Source: Diploptera punctata
Lineage: Eukaryota > Arthropoda > Insecta > Blattodea > Blaberidae
Direction: 5' to 3'
DNA length: 64,000 nucleotides
NCBI GenBank assembly: GCA_030220185.1
Contig: JASPKZ010004955.1
Coordinates: forward strand, 1,054,001-1,118,000
Shown here: positions 11,588-22,075 of the stretch, one piece after another
Layout: each line of letters begins with the position of its first letter
How positions within the stretch are numbered: position 1 is the stretch's first letter
Translations under genes and position numbers: made by a program
The notes under the pieces: model-generated
The model's input: the letters and a program-made list of their open reading frames with translations, nothing else
The model's database searches: none
Told to the model about the DNA's origin: nothing

Positions 11588-12466
11588 CGAGGGTGAATCA
11601 AATATAAACCGGAAATATTGTTTACAATGTTATTTTATTAACAAAAAATACAAAACCACCACCTCATTTTTCTACATAGTCTCCTGCATTTCCAACATAC
11701 TTCTGCCATAGAGTTGGCAACTTTTTGATGCCGTCCTTGAAGAATGAGGGATGACGTGTAGTCAGCCAGTTGCGCACGAACTCCTGTACCGCTGCATTGT
11801 CACCAAACCGCCTTCCTCCCAGGTCTTCTTTCAGTGGCCCAAACAAATGGTAGTCACAGGGTGACATCTGGACTGTAAGTAGGATGTCCCAGAGGTTTCC
11901 AATGCATTTTCGTCAGTTTTTCGTCAATTTTTTTTTGTTCCTGGCTGAGGATCACCTGGCAGACAATTTTCGGAATTTGAGTTCATCACTGAAGATGGCT
12001 TGAACTTTTCCGAAGCTTATTCCAACGTGTGAAGCCATTTCAGAAATTGTTACGCGCCGATCCAACTCAATAAGGTCCCGTACAGCACGAATGCCTGCAG
12101 TGATGCTTGTTCGTTGCCGTCTTTTGTGGGGCTCATTTTCCACTGAATCCCGGCCCGCCTAATTTGTTTGCGCCAATCATAAACCTGCGTCTTCGAAAGG
12201 GTTGCTACGCATGGAGCCTTCTCAAAATTTCACAAGGTTTAGTACCTTCTTTCGCCAAAAACTTAATAATAATGCGTTGCGCAACAGACGTGTGTACCTC
12301 TTGCTTGCTCATGGCGTACTGAAGCAAGCGGCCGCTCTTCGGAGTGCGACACATCAAGATCCCTACTCCAGACACCCCCACCAACTTCCCCTCCAAACCG
12401 CAACCTTTGCAGTTCGCTACCAGAGCCTCCAGATACAAATTCCGGTTTATATTTGATCCACCCTCG
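11588..12466 (-). mobile_element. mariner (879 bp, internally deleted) inserted in LINE-A
   Basis: Terminal inverted repeats read CGAGGGTGAATCAAATAT at 11588 and, on the other strand, CGAGGGTGGATCAAATAT from 12466. They are flanked by TA at 11586-11587 and 12467-12468. LINE-A sequence resumes on both sides, and the empty site can be read at 18030-18050 in another LINE-A copy. At 879 bp it is shorter than the usual 1.3 kb, so the middle of the transposase gene has been lost. The window starts with an end of the same family. Confidence 0.93.
11661..12312 (-). pseudogene. mariner transposase, internally deleted
   Basis: Reading leftward, a start at 12312 gives MSKQEVHTSVAQRIIIKFL followed by EGTKPCEILRRL, the first N-terminal helix-turn-helix of mariner transposases. 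A second piece at 12143-11952 gives DLIELDRRVTISEMASHVG and ISFGKVQAIFSDEL, the second helix-turn-helix. The last piece, 11867-11664, gives MSPCDYHLFGPLKEDLGG, with the conserved DYHLF (third catalytic Asp) and then WQKYV..AGDYVEK at the C-terminus. The central catalytic region holding the first two Asp residues is missing, so the protein cannot be active. Confidence 0.85.
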
Positions 12467-12602
12467 TATTAAATTGTCAGCATCAGAAAGCATTGGTTGT
12501 TTAAAAAAGAGGCATTACAAGAAATGGTTTGATGAGGAATGGCCGACATTGTAAAGAAAAGAAAGCTAACAAAAAGAAATGGTTACACTAGCCAAATGAG
12601 GT

Positions 12603-14450
12603 AAATTTAGAGCAATTGGGAAGTATTAAACGGGAAACCACCAAGTTACTAAAGAGTAAAAAGAGGGAATATTTAAGAGAGAAGATTAATCATCTTGAAA
12701 TGAACGCAAAACATAGGAACATTAGAGAATTATATCAGGGAATTAGTATAGAGAAGAAAGGGTTTCAGGCTAGAACAAACATAATTCGGAATGAAAATGG
12801 GGGATATGATTGCATATTCTAGGAGTATATTAAATAGGTATAAGAGTTACTTTAATCAGCTATTAAATGTACATACAGAACATGACATTGAGGAGGATAA
12901 TTTACAGACAGCAGAAATGCTAGGCGCAGAACCAAGTGCATTAGAGGTTCAAATGGCGATTGAAAAATTGAAGATGTAGGCCTATAAAGGATCAGGTTCA
13001 GATGAGAACCCAGCTGAACTGATAAAATGAGGTGGAGAAAAATTGATGGACAAGATACGCTGGTTGCTTAGTATGATTTGGAAAAAAGAAACTCTTCCAG
13101 ATGAATGGATGGAATCAATTATCGTACCAATTTATGTGAAAGGAGATAAAACTGAGTGCAACAACTACAGGGGCATCTCATTACTTTCAACTTCGTACAA
13201 AATTCTAATAAATATATTAGTAAGCAGACTTACTCCCTATATTGATGACATTCTAGGGGATCATCAATGTGGATTTAGAAGAAACAGGTCTACAACAGAT
13301 CAGATTTTTAGTTTAAGAGAGATTTTAGAAAAGAAATGGATATATAATGGTACTGTACATCAACTATACGTAGACTTCAAAAAAGCATATGATTCAATTA
13401 AGAGGGAGAAGTTATATAGTATCATGCTGGAGTTCGGAATTCCTAAAAAATTAGTTAGACTTATACGAATGTGTCTAAATGGCACAAAGAGTAGGGTGCG
13501 TGTAGGCAAACAGCTTATGGACACTTTTAAAATCCAGAAAGGGTTGAAGCAAGGAGATGTACTATCTCCTCTACTATTTAATTTTATACTAGAGCATGCC
13601 ATTAAATCTTTAGAGAATGAGGAAGGCTTACAACTCAATGGTATTAATAAAGCTGTTAGTTTATGCTGATGATGTAGAACTATTGGCCGATAGCGAGAAG
13701 ATACTAAAGGCCAACACGCACACACTATTTAGTAACACTAAGAAATTAGGACTGGAAGTAAATATCAATAAAACTAAATATATGGTCACACGTAGAAATT
13801 CATTATATAATGGAAATGGATAGCTAATGACAAATGAGGGAAATTTTGAGGAAGTGGCTGAATTCAAATACCTAGGAACAATAATCACAAATAGGAATGA
13901 GATACACAAAGAAATTAAACATAGGCTCAATTCTGGAAATGTGTGCTATTGTGCATTGCAGAGACTCTTGATGTCCCAACTCCTTTCAAAAAACGTTAAA
14001 CTGAAAATATATAAAACTATTATTCTACCAGTTATATTATATGGGTGCGAAACATGGACTCTTACTTTAAGGGAGGAAAGGAGATTACAAGTATTTGAGA
14101 ATAAAGTTCTTAGGAAAATGTTTGGACTAAAGAGAGATGAAGAGACAGGTGAATGGAGAAGACTACACAACAATGAACTACACGGTCTTTTTAGGAAGCC
14201 AGATATAATAAGAACAGTAAATTCTCGTAGACTGCGATGGGCAAGACATGTTGCACGTATGGGGAATGAAAGACTTGCATGGAATCTTCTTGTAGGAAAG
14301 CCAGAGGGTGGACGCCCAGTTGGTAGATCAAGAATGAGGTGGGAGAATAACATTAACTATGATTTGAGGGAAGTAGATTATACAGGGAATGATTGGAAAG
14401 CATTAGCTCAGGATAGGGATGTATGGAGAGCTTATGTCGCGCGACCATGA
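12603..14450 (+). pseudogene. LINE-A reverse transcriptase, broken
   Basis: Pieces in order: a linker region (12616-12979); RT fingers and palm from 13043 with LPDEWMESIIVPIY, NNYRGISLLSTSYKI, DHQCGFRRNRSTTDQIF, LYVDFKKAYDSI and QGDVLSPLLFNFILEHA; a frame change near 13650; then LLVYADDVELLADSEK with the catalytic YADD; a TAG at 13821-13823; and a last open piece to 14450 with VAEFKYLGTIIT, ILPVILYGCETWTL, RRLRWARHVARMGNERLAW and RMRWENNINYDLREVDY. The order matches RTE-type ORF2 proteins. Upstream, at 12980-13030, another stop separates the linker from the RT. Confidence 0.88.
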
Positions 14451-14475
14451 ACCTACGGGTTCTATAGTGCCGGTG

Positions 14476-14479
14476 AGTA

Positions 14480-14530
<51 letters not shown>
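14476..14530. repeat. (TG)n(TA)n microsatellite at the LINE-A tail
   Basis: A compound simple repeat directly following the LINE-A 3' end, of the kind that forms the tail of RTE-like elements. A second, similar compound repeat follows the MITE at 14959. Confidence 0.9.
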
Positions 14531-14532
<2 letters not shown>

Positions 14533-14958
14533 GGTGTAACATAACTCAACGGCAAAATTTCAGGAATGAGTTCCGTGTATGGAGAGAAAAAAAAGTATAT
14601 TACTATATGGATCCGGAAATTGGTAATTACAGTGTTATTCGAAGTTTTATGAATGTTAGTCCATGGCGACAAAAATGCAAGGGACCTGTTGGAGCGCTCT
14701 GTTCTGTCAGATGAAATGTTCAACGTGACCTCCTTGTGCCTCAATACAGGCATATTCTTCATTTGTGAACATCATAGCAGCCTCAAATCAACAGAAAACA
14801 GACTGTCAATAACTACTGTAAACCTTAACCTAACATTCATAAACATTCGAATAACTCAGTAATTATCAATTTCCGGACCCATGTTGTAATACACTTTTTT
14901 ATTCTCTCCATATGAGGAACTCATTCATGAAATGTTGCTGTTGAGTTATGTTACATCC
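14533..14958. mobile_element. foldback MITE with terminal inverted repeats of about 110-125 bp
   Basis: GGTGTAACATAACTCAACGG at 14533 pairs with the complement of the right end (GGATGTAACATAACTCAACA from 14958). The inverted homology goes on through AATGAGTTCC, TATGGAGAGAA, the pair GGATCCGGAAATTG/GGGTCCGGAAATTG and AATTAC to about 14650 and 14840. No coding capacity. It sits between two (TG)n(TA)n tracts, so a target duplication cannot be read. Confidence 0.75.

Positions 14959-15022
<64 letters not shown>
14959..15022. repeat. (TG)n(TA)n microsatellite
   Basis: Mirror of the compound repeat at 14476-14530 on the other side of the foldback MITE, in the same order and on the same strand, suggesting that the MITE split one tract or that the tract was duplicated. 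Confidence 0.9.
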
Positions 15023-15066
15023 TATATATAATAGGAAAATATATTAATTAAAGGAAACGTGACATA

Positions 15067-16339
15067 CGAGGGCCATACTGAAAGTCATGAGCAACATTTT
15101 TTTAAACAATCATAATATTTATTTTAGATAAACCAAGTACACCATGTTAATCTACAGACCTTTGTGCTACTTTTCAACATAGTCTCCATTTCTTTGCACA
15201 CATTTTGTCCAGCGTTATACAAGCTTGAAAATTCTCTTATGATAGAAGTCCGTTCCAGCTGCTCGAAGACTCTGACGCACTGCTTTCCGAATATCCTCCA
15301 GCGTCTCGTAGCGTTGGCCTCTCATCTGCTCCTTCACAGAACCGAAAAGATGGTAGTCGGAGGGTGCCAAATCGGGACTATAGGGAGGATGTGAAAGAGT
15401 TTCCCACCCAAATGTCCTGATCTTCTCCACAGTGGCACGAGCAGTGTGAGGACGCGCGTTATCGTGTTGCAGAATGATCTTCCTTCCAGGGCGTTTGTCG
15501 TGCAATGCACGACGGAGCTCACAAGTGTCTGGATATAGTGGGCAGCATTTATGGTTTGTCCAGGTTCAAGAAATTCAACCAGAATGCAACCTTGCGCATC
15601 CCAGAAGACGCTGCCCATAACTTTCCCAACAGATTGCACTGTCTTCGCTTTTTTCTTTGATGGCGAATTCAAGTGGTGTCATTCCATACTCTGGCGTTTT
15701 GTTTCAGGATCGTAGCGATGAAACCGGCTTTCGTCACCTGTCACAATACTCGTCAAAAAATCATCACCTTCATTTCGAAATCACTGAAGAAAGTTATGGG
15801 TGATGGTTCTTCTCTGAAGTTTGAGGTCTTCACTCAATATTGTGGAACCCAACGGGCACTAACTTTTCGGTAACCTAAGCTGTGAATCATTTCTTGCACT
15901 GCAAGTTTTATAGCGATTTCATTCACCATGATACGCCTGTCGTCTCTTTGTTGTAATCCGTGGAGGCAGAGTGTGGGCGACCGCTACGAGGCTCATCTTT
16001 GATACTCGTGTTCCCATCTTTAAAATGTTTCACCCATCTCCTAACACTGCTGGCACCCATGCAGGCATCTCCGTAAGCACATTGAAGTCTTTGGTGAATA
16101 TCAACAGCAGATTGTTCCTCTTTAACAAGGAAATCAATGACAGCGCGCTGTCGAAACGAAATATTGATGTCTGCCATTTTGGAAACACTGCGTGTGGTCA
16201 CATGATGGAAGCTATGACGCCACAAAACGGCAATGTTGTGGTATAAAGTCTGTAGATTACGGTCCTGCAGTTGTTTTTGTTACATTGTTGAAATTTGAAT
16301 TGTAACAATGGGATGCTCACGACTTCAGTATGACCCTCG
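15067..16339 (-). mobile_element. mariner, full length (1273 bp)
   Basis: The ends are CGAGGGCCATACTGAAAGTC at 15067 and, on the other strand, CGAGGGTCATACTGAAGTCG from 16339, each flanked by TA (15065-15066 and 16340-16341). Length and layout are those of a complete mariner with its transposase on the minus strand. The TIR differs from the mariner at 11588 (after the shared CGAGGG it has a CATACTGAA block instead of AATCAAATAT), so this is a second mariner family. Confidence 0.93.
15212..16177 (-). pseudogene. mariner transposase with frameshifts
   Basis: Read leftward from 16177: MADINISFRQRAVIDFLV and the N-terminal helix-turn-helix region, then SSVRRWVKHFKDGNTSIKDE and PRSGRPHSAST, the usual linker to the catalytic core. 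After frame changes near 15900-15670 comes GSVFWDAQGCILVEFLEPG with the first catalytic Asp, then IILQHDNARPHTA with the second, and SPDLAPSDYHLFGSVKEQM with the third. All catalytic Asp residues of the D,D34D motif are present but spread over different frames, so the gene is dead though fairly recent. The protein would bind the TIRs and cut and paste the element at TA. Confidence 0.87.
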
Positions 16340-16532
16340 TATATAGAAAATTAATAACGATTGTAACATCTCATTACTTTGTTTACAAAACACAAGGCAT
16401 AACAAGATTTTTTTTCCGCAACTAATGCAAAACTCGGCTCATTAATTTAAACTAAGTCAAGTTAATATCCAATTTAAATATACAAGTAAGTTCTGGAGTA
16501 TTGCATCGCTTCATATAGTCTGTTTCTAGCAG

Positions 16533-16600
16533 GGACGGTTGTGGTCCAGTGGAGGGAACGTCTTTCCCATTCATGAAGTCGCGTGTTCGATCCTGCTGCC
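16533..16600 (+). other. tRNA-like Pol III unit
   Basis: An A-box-like TGGTCCAGTGGAGGG and a B-box-like TGTTCGATCCTGC are followed within 10 bases by a long T-rich run containing TTTTTTT. The 3' half GATCCTGCTGCC has only weak complement at the 5' end (GCAGGGA). No SINE body follows. Probably a tRNA-derived pseudogene. Confidence 0.4.
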
Positions 16601-16976
16601 AATTTTGTTTTTTTCTTTTATTTGTTTTTGCTTTGTTTTATTTACAGCATTTACCGCACTACTTATTTACGCGAAATTATTTTCCCTTGCACGACACACA
16701 ACGCCATAGAACGGATTTTAGTTTCTAAAATAGTTGCGTTCTTGTGAACAAAGTAGCATGACCCTTGATCATACGCAATGACTTCATTCTTGGACTTGAA
16801 AATTATGTGTGCGCCTTCAATTATTTCGAAGACTCTACATAGTTCCACAGAACATAAGGGTGGCAAGATGAAGGATGAGTTATTTAAAGAATTAGAATGT
16901 GTATTTGATAGTCTTTCACGATATCATATGAAAATTGTCTTAGGAGATTTTAGTGCAATAGTGGGACGGGGAGATA

Positions 16977-17259
16977 CTGTCCTCCGACGAGTTTAGCGCT
17001 GAAAGGAATATGGTGTGCAGATGGATACTGGATGACAACACCAGTCAGAAGGAAGTACAATCATATTGAAAACAATAGCCCTATTTACGAAACCAGTATG
17101 CTTTAGACCTATTCAAAACTGCAAACTGAAAACTGCGTTTTTGTGAATGAACAATACTTCCCTTCGGCTGTAGGAACAAAAGAAACTACGTGCAAGAGTA
17201 TTAAATCGAATGGCAATAATACCCTACCTCCTAGCGCTAAATTCGTCGTCGGAGGACAG
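16977..17259. mobile_element. 283-bp MITE with TA target duplication
   Basis: Left end CTGTCCTCCGACGAGTTTAG and right end, on the other strand, CTGTCCTCCGACGACGAATT then TAGCGCT, flanked by TA at 16975-16976 and 17260-17261. Removing the insert with one TA restores the LINE-A endonuclease sequence (GAGATATATTC, compare GAAGATATATCC at 11090). TA duplication suggests mobilisation by a Tc1/mariner-type transposase. No coding capacity. Confidence 0.82.
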
Positions 17260-17494
17260 TATATTCAAGCCAATAATAGGCAAATTCAATCTTTTTGAAA
17301 ATAGTAACGACAATGGGGATATATTAGTCACCTTTTCGCATCAAAGAACCTTAATGTTAAGAGCACAAAATTCCAGCATAAGGACACCCATAAATATACC
17401 TGGACTTCTTCCAGATGGTGAAACTCGGAACCAGATAGATCATATATTAGTGGACAAACGCTGACACAGTAGCATAATCGATTTAGATACTTTA

Positions 17495-17777
17495 GGATCG
17501 ATTTCACCAACAGAGATAACTGTATTACTCGAGTTTTCCCCTGTATTTTGCATAGGCTAAACTAGCATAATACAGGTATTATAGCCTCACTATGATGGTT
17601 GTCCAGCGGCTCGCTTTGTTTCCCCGGAGCTGTTATATATATAATTAAATACAAAGATGCCGACTACCGCCACTATAATAATTCTGCATGTTAATTATTA
17701 TCGCGCGCCACCCGCTTTTATATAAACGGACAATCATCATAGTGAGGCGATAATATCTATGTTGGTGAAACCGATCC
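17495..17777. mobile_element. 283-bp PIF/Harbinger-like MITE with TTA target duplication
   Basis: Left end GGATCGATTTCACCAACA and right end, on the other strand, GGATCGGTTTCACCAACA, flanked by TTA at 17492-17494 and 17778-17780. A second inverted block lies further in (TAGCCTCACTATGATGGTTG against TCATCATAGTGAGGCGATAA). TTA duplications and termini starting GG fit PIF/Harbinger. The LINE-A sequence is continuous when the insert is removed. Confidence 0.82.
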
Positions 17778-18303
17778 TTAGAGGGATAGACTACAATTCG
17801 GATCATCATCTGGTCATAGTGAAAATCAGAGAACGGTTATCGCTTATGAGCGGAACAAATGCGAAAGATGATTCTGAAAAAAAAATAATAAAAAACTTGG
17901 GAATTTATGAACTGCTGCAAGGATACCAAATCAAAATTCCTAATAGATTTGAAGTACTGGAATCTTCAGAGGAGAATGTGGCAACCGAAGAAGAGACTGA
18001 TATAAGTAAAACATGGGAGGCTATAATATTTACTATTAAATTGTCAGCATCAAAAGCGTAGTTATTTTAAAAAGAGACAAAACAAGAAACGGTTTGATGA
18101 ATGAGCTGACATTGTAAAGAAAGTAATGCTAGCAAAAATGAAATGGTTACACGAGCCAAATGAAGTAAATTTTTATGGACATAAAATATATGTAAATGAG
18201 ATATATAAAAAAAATGGATTGGGCATATAATTAGAACGGAAGATTGCCAATGGAAATTGAACACCAGATAGGAGAAACTAACTCACTAACAATATTGGTC
18301 TGT

Positions 18304-18755
18304 AACTAACTCACTGACACTATGAGACACGTTCGATATATCCGCTATTCTGAACTGAAGTTTTTAAATCATTACCTCTGTAATTGACCTTCCTTTCAAA
18401 TTATGGCTAATATTATTCTCCCATCTCATTCTTGGTTTACCATTTGGTCGCTTTCTTTTTGGTTTTCCTACAAGTAAAATTATGATTAATATTATTTTCC
18501 CATTTCATTCTTGGTTTACCATCTGGTCGCTTTCTCTTCGGTTTTGATACAAGAAGTTTCTCTGCCCATTTTTCATTATATAATCGTGCCGCATGCCATA
18601 TCCATCGTAGTCTACCAGACTAGCCACAACTGTTATCACATATTTTCCCCCCATGTAGTTCATGTTTGTCTTCTCCATTCACTTGCCTGTTCGTCTCTCT
18701 TTGGTCCAATTCCCCCCCCCCCAAGAACTTTATTCTCAAAAACTCGTAATGGAAG
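18304..18755 (-). mobile_element. LINE-A 3' fragment with internal tandem duplication
   Basis: The complement of the LINE-A 3' region, from the tail motif (GTGTCAGTGAGTTAGTTAC read on the minus strand) back into the RT C-terminal region. A block of about 79 bases is present twice (18400-18478 and 18479-18556), both holding the sequence complementary to the GRPNGKPRMRWEN region. A run of 11 C lies at 18714-18724. Strongly decayed. Confidence 0.78.
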
Positions 18756-19029
18756 TCCAAATAGAGACCGGGTAAATGGAGCAAGAACATGTATGGAACT
18801 AAAAAGTCTATGAAATACGTTGGGTAATGAACAATGGAGAGAAGATAAAATACTCGACATTATATTGCAACTTACTCATTTTAACTTTGTTGATTGAGAA
18901 AAAAACTACAGCATAGTAAAAAGTCCTAATTAAAAATAAATAATAATTATAACCTAGTACTTGATAAATGATTTTCTTGATAATGAATTACAAAATATAA
19001 ATGCGTAACTAATATATACATACTGATAC

Positions 19030-21200
19030 AGGAAAAATTTCGAAATTGCTGGAAACATCCGAAGACCCTACCAGGAGTATCAATTCAGACCATGTCTTAA
19101 TAATAGGTGAAGTAGATATTTGCCTGAAGAAGATAAGAGGAAGACAGTCAAGAAAGAAGTTAGATTTGAAAAAAACTTAAAACTGAAGAGGAAAGGAGAT
19201 AATTCTAAAAATTTCCAAGAGAAATTCTGTAACCTAGTGGCAAAAACAACGAACACTGGAGTAATTAAAAAAAGTTCTATATAGACAGCTGCAGAGGAAA
19301 CAATAAGACACAAAGAGAGCAACAATATTAAGAAACCGTGCGTCACAGAAAAACTGTTTGAGAATTTGGAAGTAAGATGAAAATGGAAAAATAGCCGTAT
19401 TGAAGAAGCGAAAATAAACTACCAGAAACTACAAAACGGACTTAGAAGAGAAACTAATAAGGCAAAGAAGAATGGATGATGCAGAAATGTAAAGAAATGG
19501 AGGACCTGGAAATGAAAGGAACATACGATTTAATGTACCAGGAAGTTAAATGCTTGGACTATGGAAAGAAGAGCAGAAAACTATATGGCTGATTGAGGAC
19601 GAAATTAATGATGAAGTAACAAACAGGGAATTTTGGATACGTGAGAGAAATATGTAGAAGAGCTATATGATACAAGAAATCGTCTAACTATCTTGGATAT
19701 AGAAAATAAAGAAGACTTATCAGAAGATGAAAAAAGGATTTTCAGTTCTGAAGGAAGAAGTTGAACCAGCAATTAAGGAAATGAAAAATGGGAAAGCAAC
19801 AGGAGTAGATGGAATCCCCGTTGAACTGTTATATGCTTGTGTGAAAGAAAGAAGTAAATTATGTTTTAATGCAACAAGATATATAAAGTAGGTGAATTGC
19901 CCGAATAATTGACTGAGACAGTGTTAATACCAATACCGAAGGAAAATAATGCGAGGATATGTAAGGTGTTCAGGACTATCAACTTTGATACCACAGTCTG
20001 CAAAGATTATACTGTGAATATTGAATGGGCGTTTACGTTCTACGATGAAAATAGAATTGGAAGAAAACAGTTTAGTTTCGGAAAGGAAAAGGCACGAGAG
20101 ATGCAATTGGATTAATACGAATAATAGGAGAAAGATATATAGAAAAAGATAATGAAGTTTATGCAGTATTTGTTGACCTGGAAAAGGCCCTTGACAGAGC
20201 GAATTTGAATAAACTCATAAGGATCTTTAAGACAATTGGCGTCAAGTGGAAGGAGAGGAAGCTCTTAAGTAATCTATATATGAAACAGCGAATAAAAGTA
20301 AGGGTGGGAGACGAAATATCAAAGAGAAGAGAAATTGGAAGGGGGTACCGCAAGGGTGTCCTCTATCATACACTCTTTTCAAATCTACATGTAAGACCTA
20401 ATGAAGAACTACTTCAGGAATACAGGAGGAGTAAACATAGGAGGAAGAAGAATTAAGTGCTTAAGATTTCTGATGATATGACTTTACTAGCAGAAGATTC
20501 AGTGACACTGAGGAACATGCTGATGGAGCCAAATGACATGCGAGGATTATGGGATGAAGATAAATATCAGTAAGACGAAGGCTATGATTATCGTAAGGAA
20601 ACCAAGGAATACAGACATACGGATTAAATACGAAGCCATAGAAGAAGTGGAGAGCTTCAAATACTTGGGTTGTACTATCAGTAGTAACATGAACTGCGGT
20701 CAAGAAGTAAAGTACAGGATAGCAATGGCAAAAGCTCTTAATAGGAAGATGAGAATTTTCTGCGTACCTTTGGCTAAAGAATTAAGGAAGAGTCTAGTGA
20801 AATGTTTTGTGTAGAGTGTAGCGTTGTATGGTGCAAAGACCACTGCGATGGAATGAGGAAAAGCGACTAGAAGCTTTTGAGATATGGATATGGAGAAGGA
20901 TGGGACGTATAAAATGGACAGACGAAATAGAAAATAAATATATGCTAGACAGAGCGAGTGAAGGAAGAACAATACTGAAACTCATAAAGAAGAGGAAAAG
21001 AAATTGGATTTTCCACTGACTAAGAAGAAACTGCCTGCTGATGGATGGTTAACAGAAGGAAAGTTTAGGGGCAGAAAAAGACATAGACAATATTAAAATA
21101 AATGGTTTGTATGCAGATACAACAAGAAAGGCAGGGTTAAGAAAAGAGTGGAGAATGCTGAGTTTGCAGTGAAAGACCTGTCCTTAGGCAGAACACTTAT
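19030..21200 (+). mobile_element. LINE-B (non-LTR retrotransposon) 5'-truncated, decayed
   Basis: A second LINE family. From the end of an endonuclease (SINSDHVLI near 19080), it passes through a lysine-rich linker, IKEMKNGKATGVDGIPVEL near 19775, the RT palm with VYAVFVDLEKALDRA near 20165, a rearranged QGCPLS region near 20340, KISDDMTLLAED near 20465 (altered YADD), INISKTKAMIIVRK near 20565, SFKYLGCTISSNMN near 20660 and a KRLEAFEIWIWRRMGRIKWT stretch near 20860. The 3' end GAAAGACCTGTCCTTAGGCA runs into (TATG)n. Many frame changes. The second copy is at 36176-39392 on the minus strand. Confidence 0.85.
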
Positions 21201-21201
21201 T

Positions 21202-21274
21202 TATGTATGTATGTATGTATGTATGTATGTATGTATGTATGTATGTATGTATGTATGTAGATATGTATGTATGT
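21202..21274. repeat. (TATG)n microsatellite at the LINE-B tail
   Basis: About 17 TATG/TGTA units with one interruption, directly following the LINE-B 3' end. Confidence 0.92.
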
Positions 21275-21850
21275 TATTAACATATCCCCAAAACTTGGTA
21301 ATGTAGGCCTTTTATATTGTTTAAGGAAGTGTTCAGTAAGCGTATTTATTTTTTGGTTCGGGCAGTCCTTTGAATAATTATATTACTTTATTAGTTACCC
21401 AACTTAATCATTTTTGTATAAACTTCAATATTATGTAAAATACGTAAACATAGAAGATAAGTCAATAAGAGTTCTCATCAGTGTCATATGTGTGGAAGTT
21501 GTGATAACGGAAGTCATCAAATGTATATATTTCATTCTTCTGCTCTCAAATGATGGCAGGTTTGACATTTTGAATTGGTCTGGAGAATTGTTTTATTTAA
21601 AGCGATAGTTGCAAATGTGAAGATAAATATTTAGGTCATCAGTTCCACATAAAAAGAAAGTGGTTTACGTTTTTATCATCTTGAGGAAAGTTCCATATTA
21701 TAGGAGCCTCCAGATGTGATACGCTTGATGGGACTCTAGTCTATTTTGGCGAATTTCGAAAGAAAGTAGGCCTAGCTATTGAGGATATAGTACCCATAAA
21801 CAACTTTTGAGCTTTTTTTTTTTTTTTCAAATCTTCCTTCGATCCTACTT
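21275..21850. other. unassigned AT-rich stretch
   Basis: No recognised gene or repeat. Confidence 0.4.
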
Positions 21851-22075
21851 ACTAACTCACTAGCACTATCGAACCGGGAGATTTATGGGCGTCCCGACTA
21901 AGCTTCCTATCCAGAGCTAATATTTTCCAGTAATTCACTGTGTAATTAACCTTCAAATTATTATTAATGTTATTCTTCCACATCATCTTTGGCATACCTA
22001 CTGGACATTTCATCTCTGGTTTTCGAACAAAAAGTTCGCATGCCCACTTTGCTGCATTAGGCTTCAAAAACGACA
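21851..22075 (-). mobile_element. LINE-A 3' fragment
   Basis: On the minus strand it reads AKWACELFVRKPEMKCPVG and PKMMWKNNINNNLK, the LINE-A C-terminal region, then the tail motif ending at CTAGTGAGTTAGTAAG. 5'-truncated. Confidence 0.75.

Larger units (their letters stand above)
10361..14475 (+). mobile_element. LINE-A (RTE-like non-LTR retrotransposon), near full length, split by a mariner
   Basis: The most complete LINE-A copy. The 5' leader contains ACCTTGTCGTGGTGGAGTGG, followed by an apurinic-like endonuclease, a reverse transcriptase with YADD, and a C-terminal region with a RRLRWARHVARMGNE-type motif. The 3' end, CTACGGGTTCTATAGTGCC, passes directly into a (TG)n(TA)n microsatellite. 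RTE-like elements commonly end in simple repeats. The element lies in two parts, 10361-11587 and 12467-14475, separated by a mariner (11588-12466). It is inactive: nonsense and frame changes occur in both domains. Other pieces of the same family lie at 2310, 16845, 18304(-), 21851(-), 28476, 34965, 54753 and 63823. Confidence 0.9.
16845..18175 (+). mobile_element. LINE-A fragment carrying two MITEs
   Basis: LINE-A endonuclease-region sequence in three blocks, 16845-16976, 17260-17494 and 17778-18175, corresponding to 10970-11590 plus 12467-12600 of the larger copy. The blocks join seamlessly once the two inserts (16977-17259 and 17495-17777) are taken out. At 18030-18050 it shows the uninterrupted site into which the mariner inserted in the other copy. 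Both ends are truncated. The reading frame is broken, for example DGETRNQIDHILVDKR runs straight into a stop. Confidence 0.88.

Noticed and set aside
10000..14475. Host CFDP2-like (craniofacial development protein) gene
   Set aside because: The similarity is due to the LINE-A endonuclease; the reverse transcriptase and many copies show it is a retrotransposon.
14403..14762. Frames made of alternating Tyr-Ile or Val-Cys (also near 27100 and 48550)
   Set aside because: Translations of (TA)n and (TG)n microsatellites.
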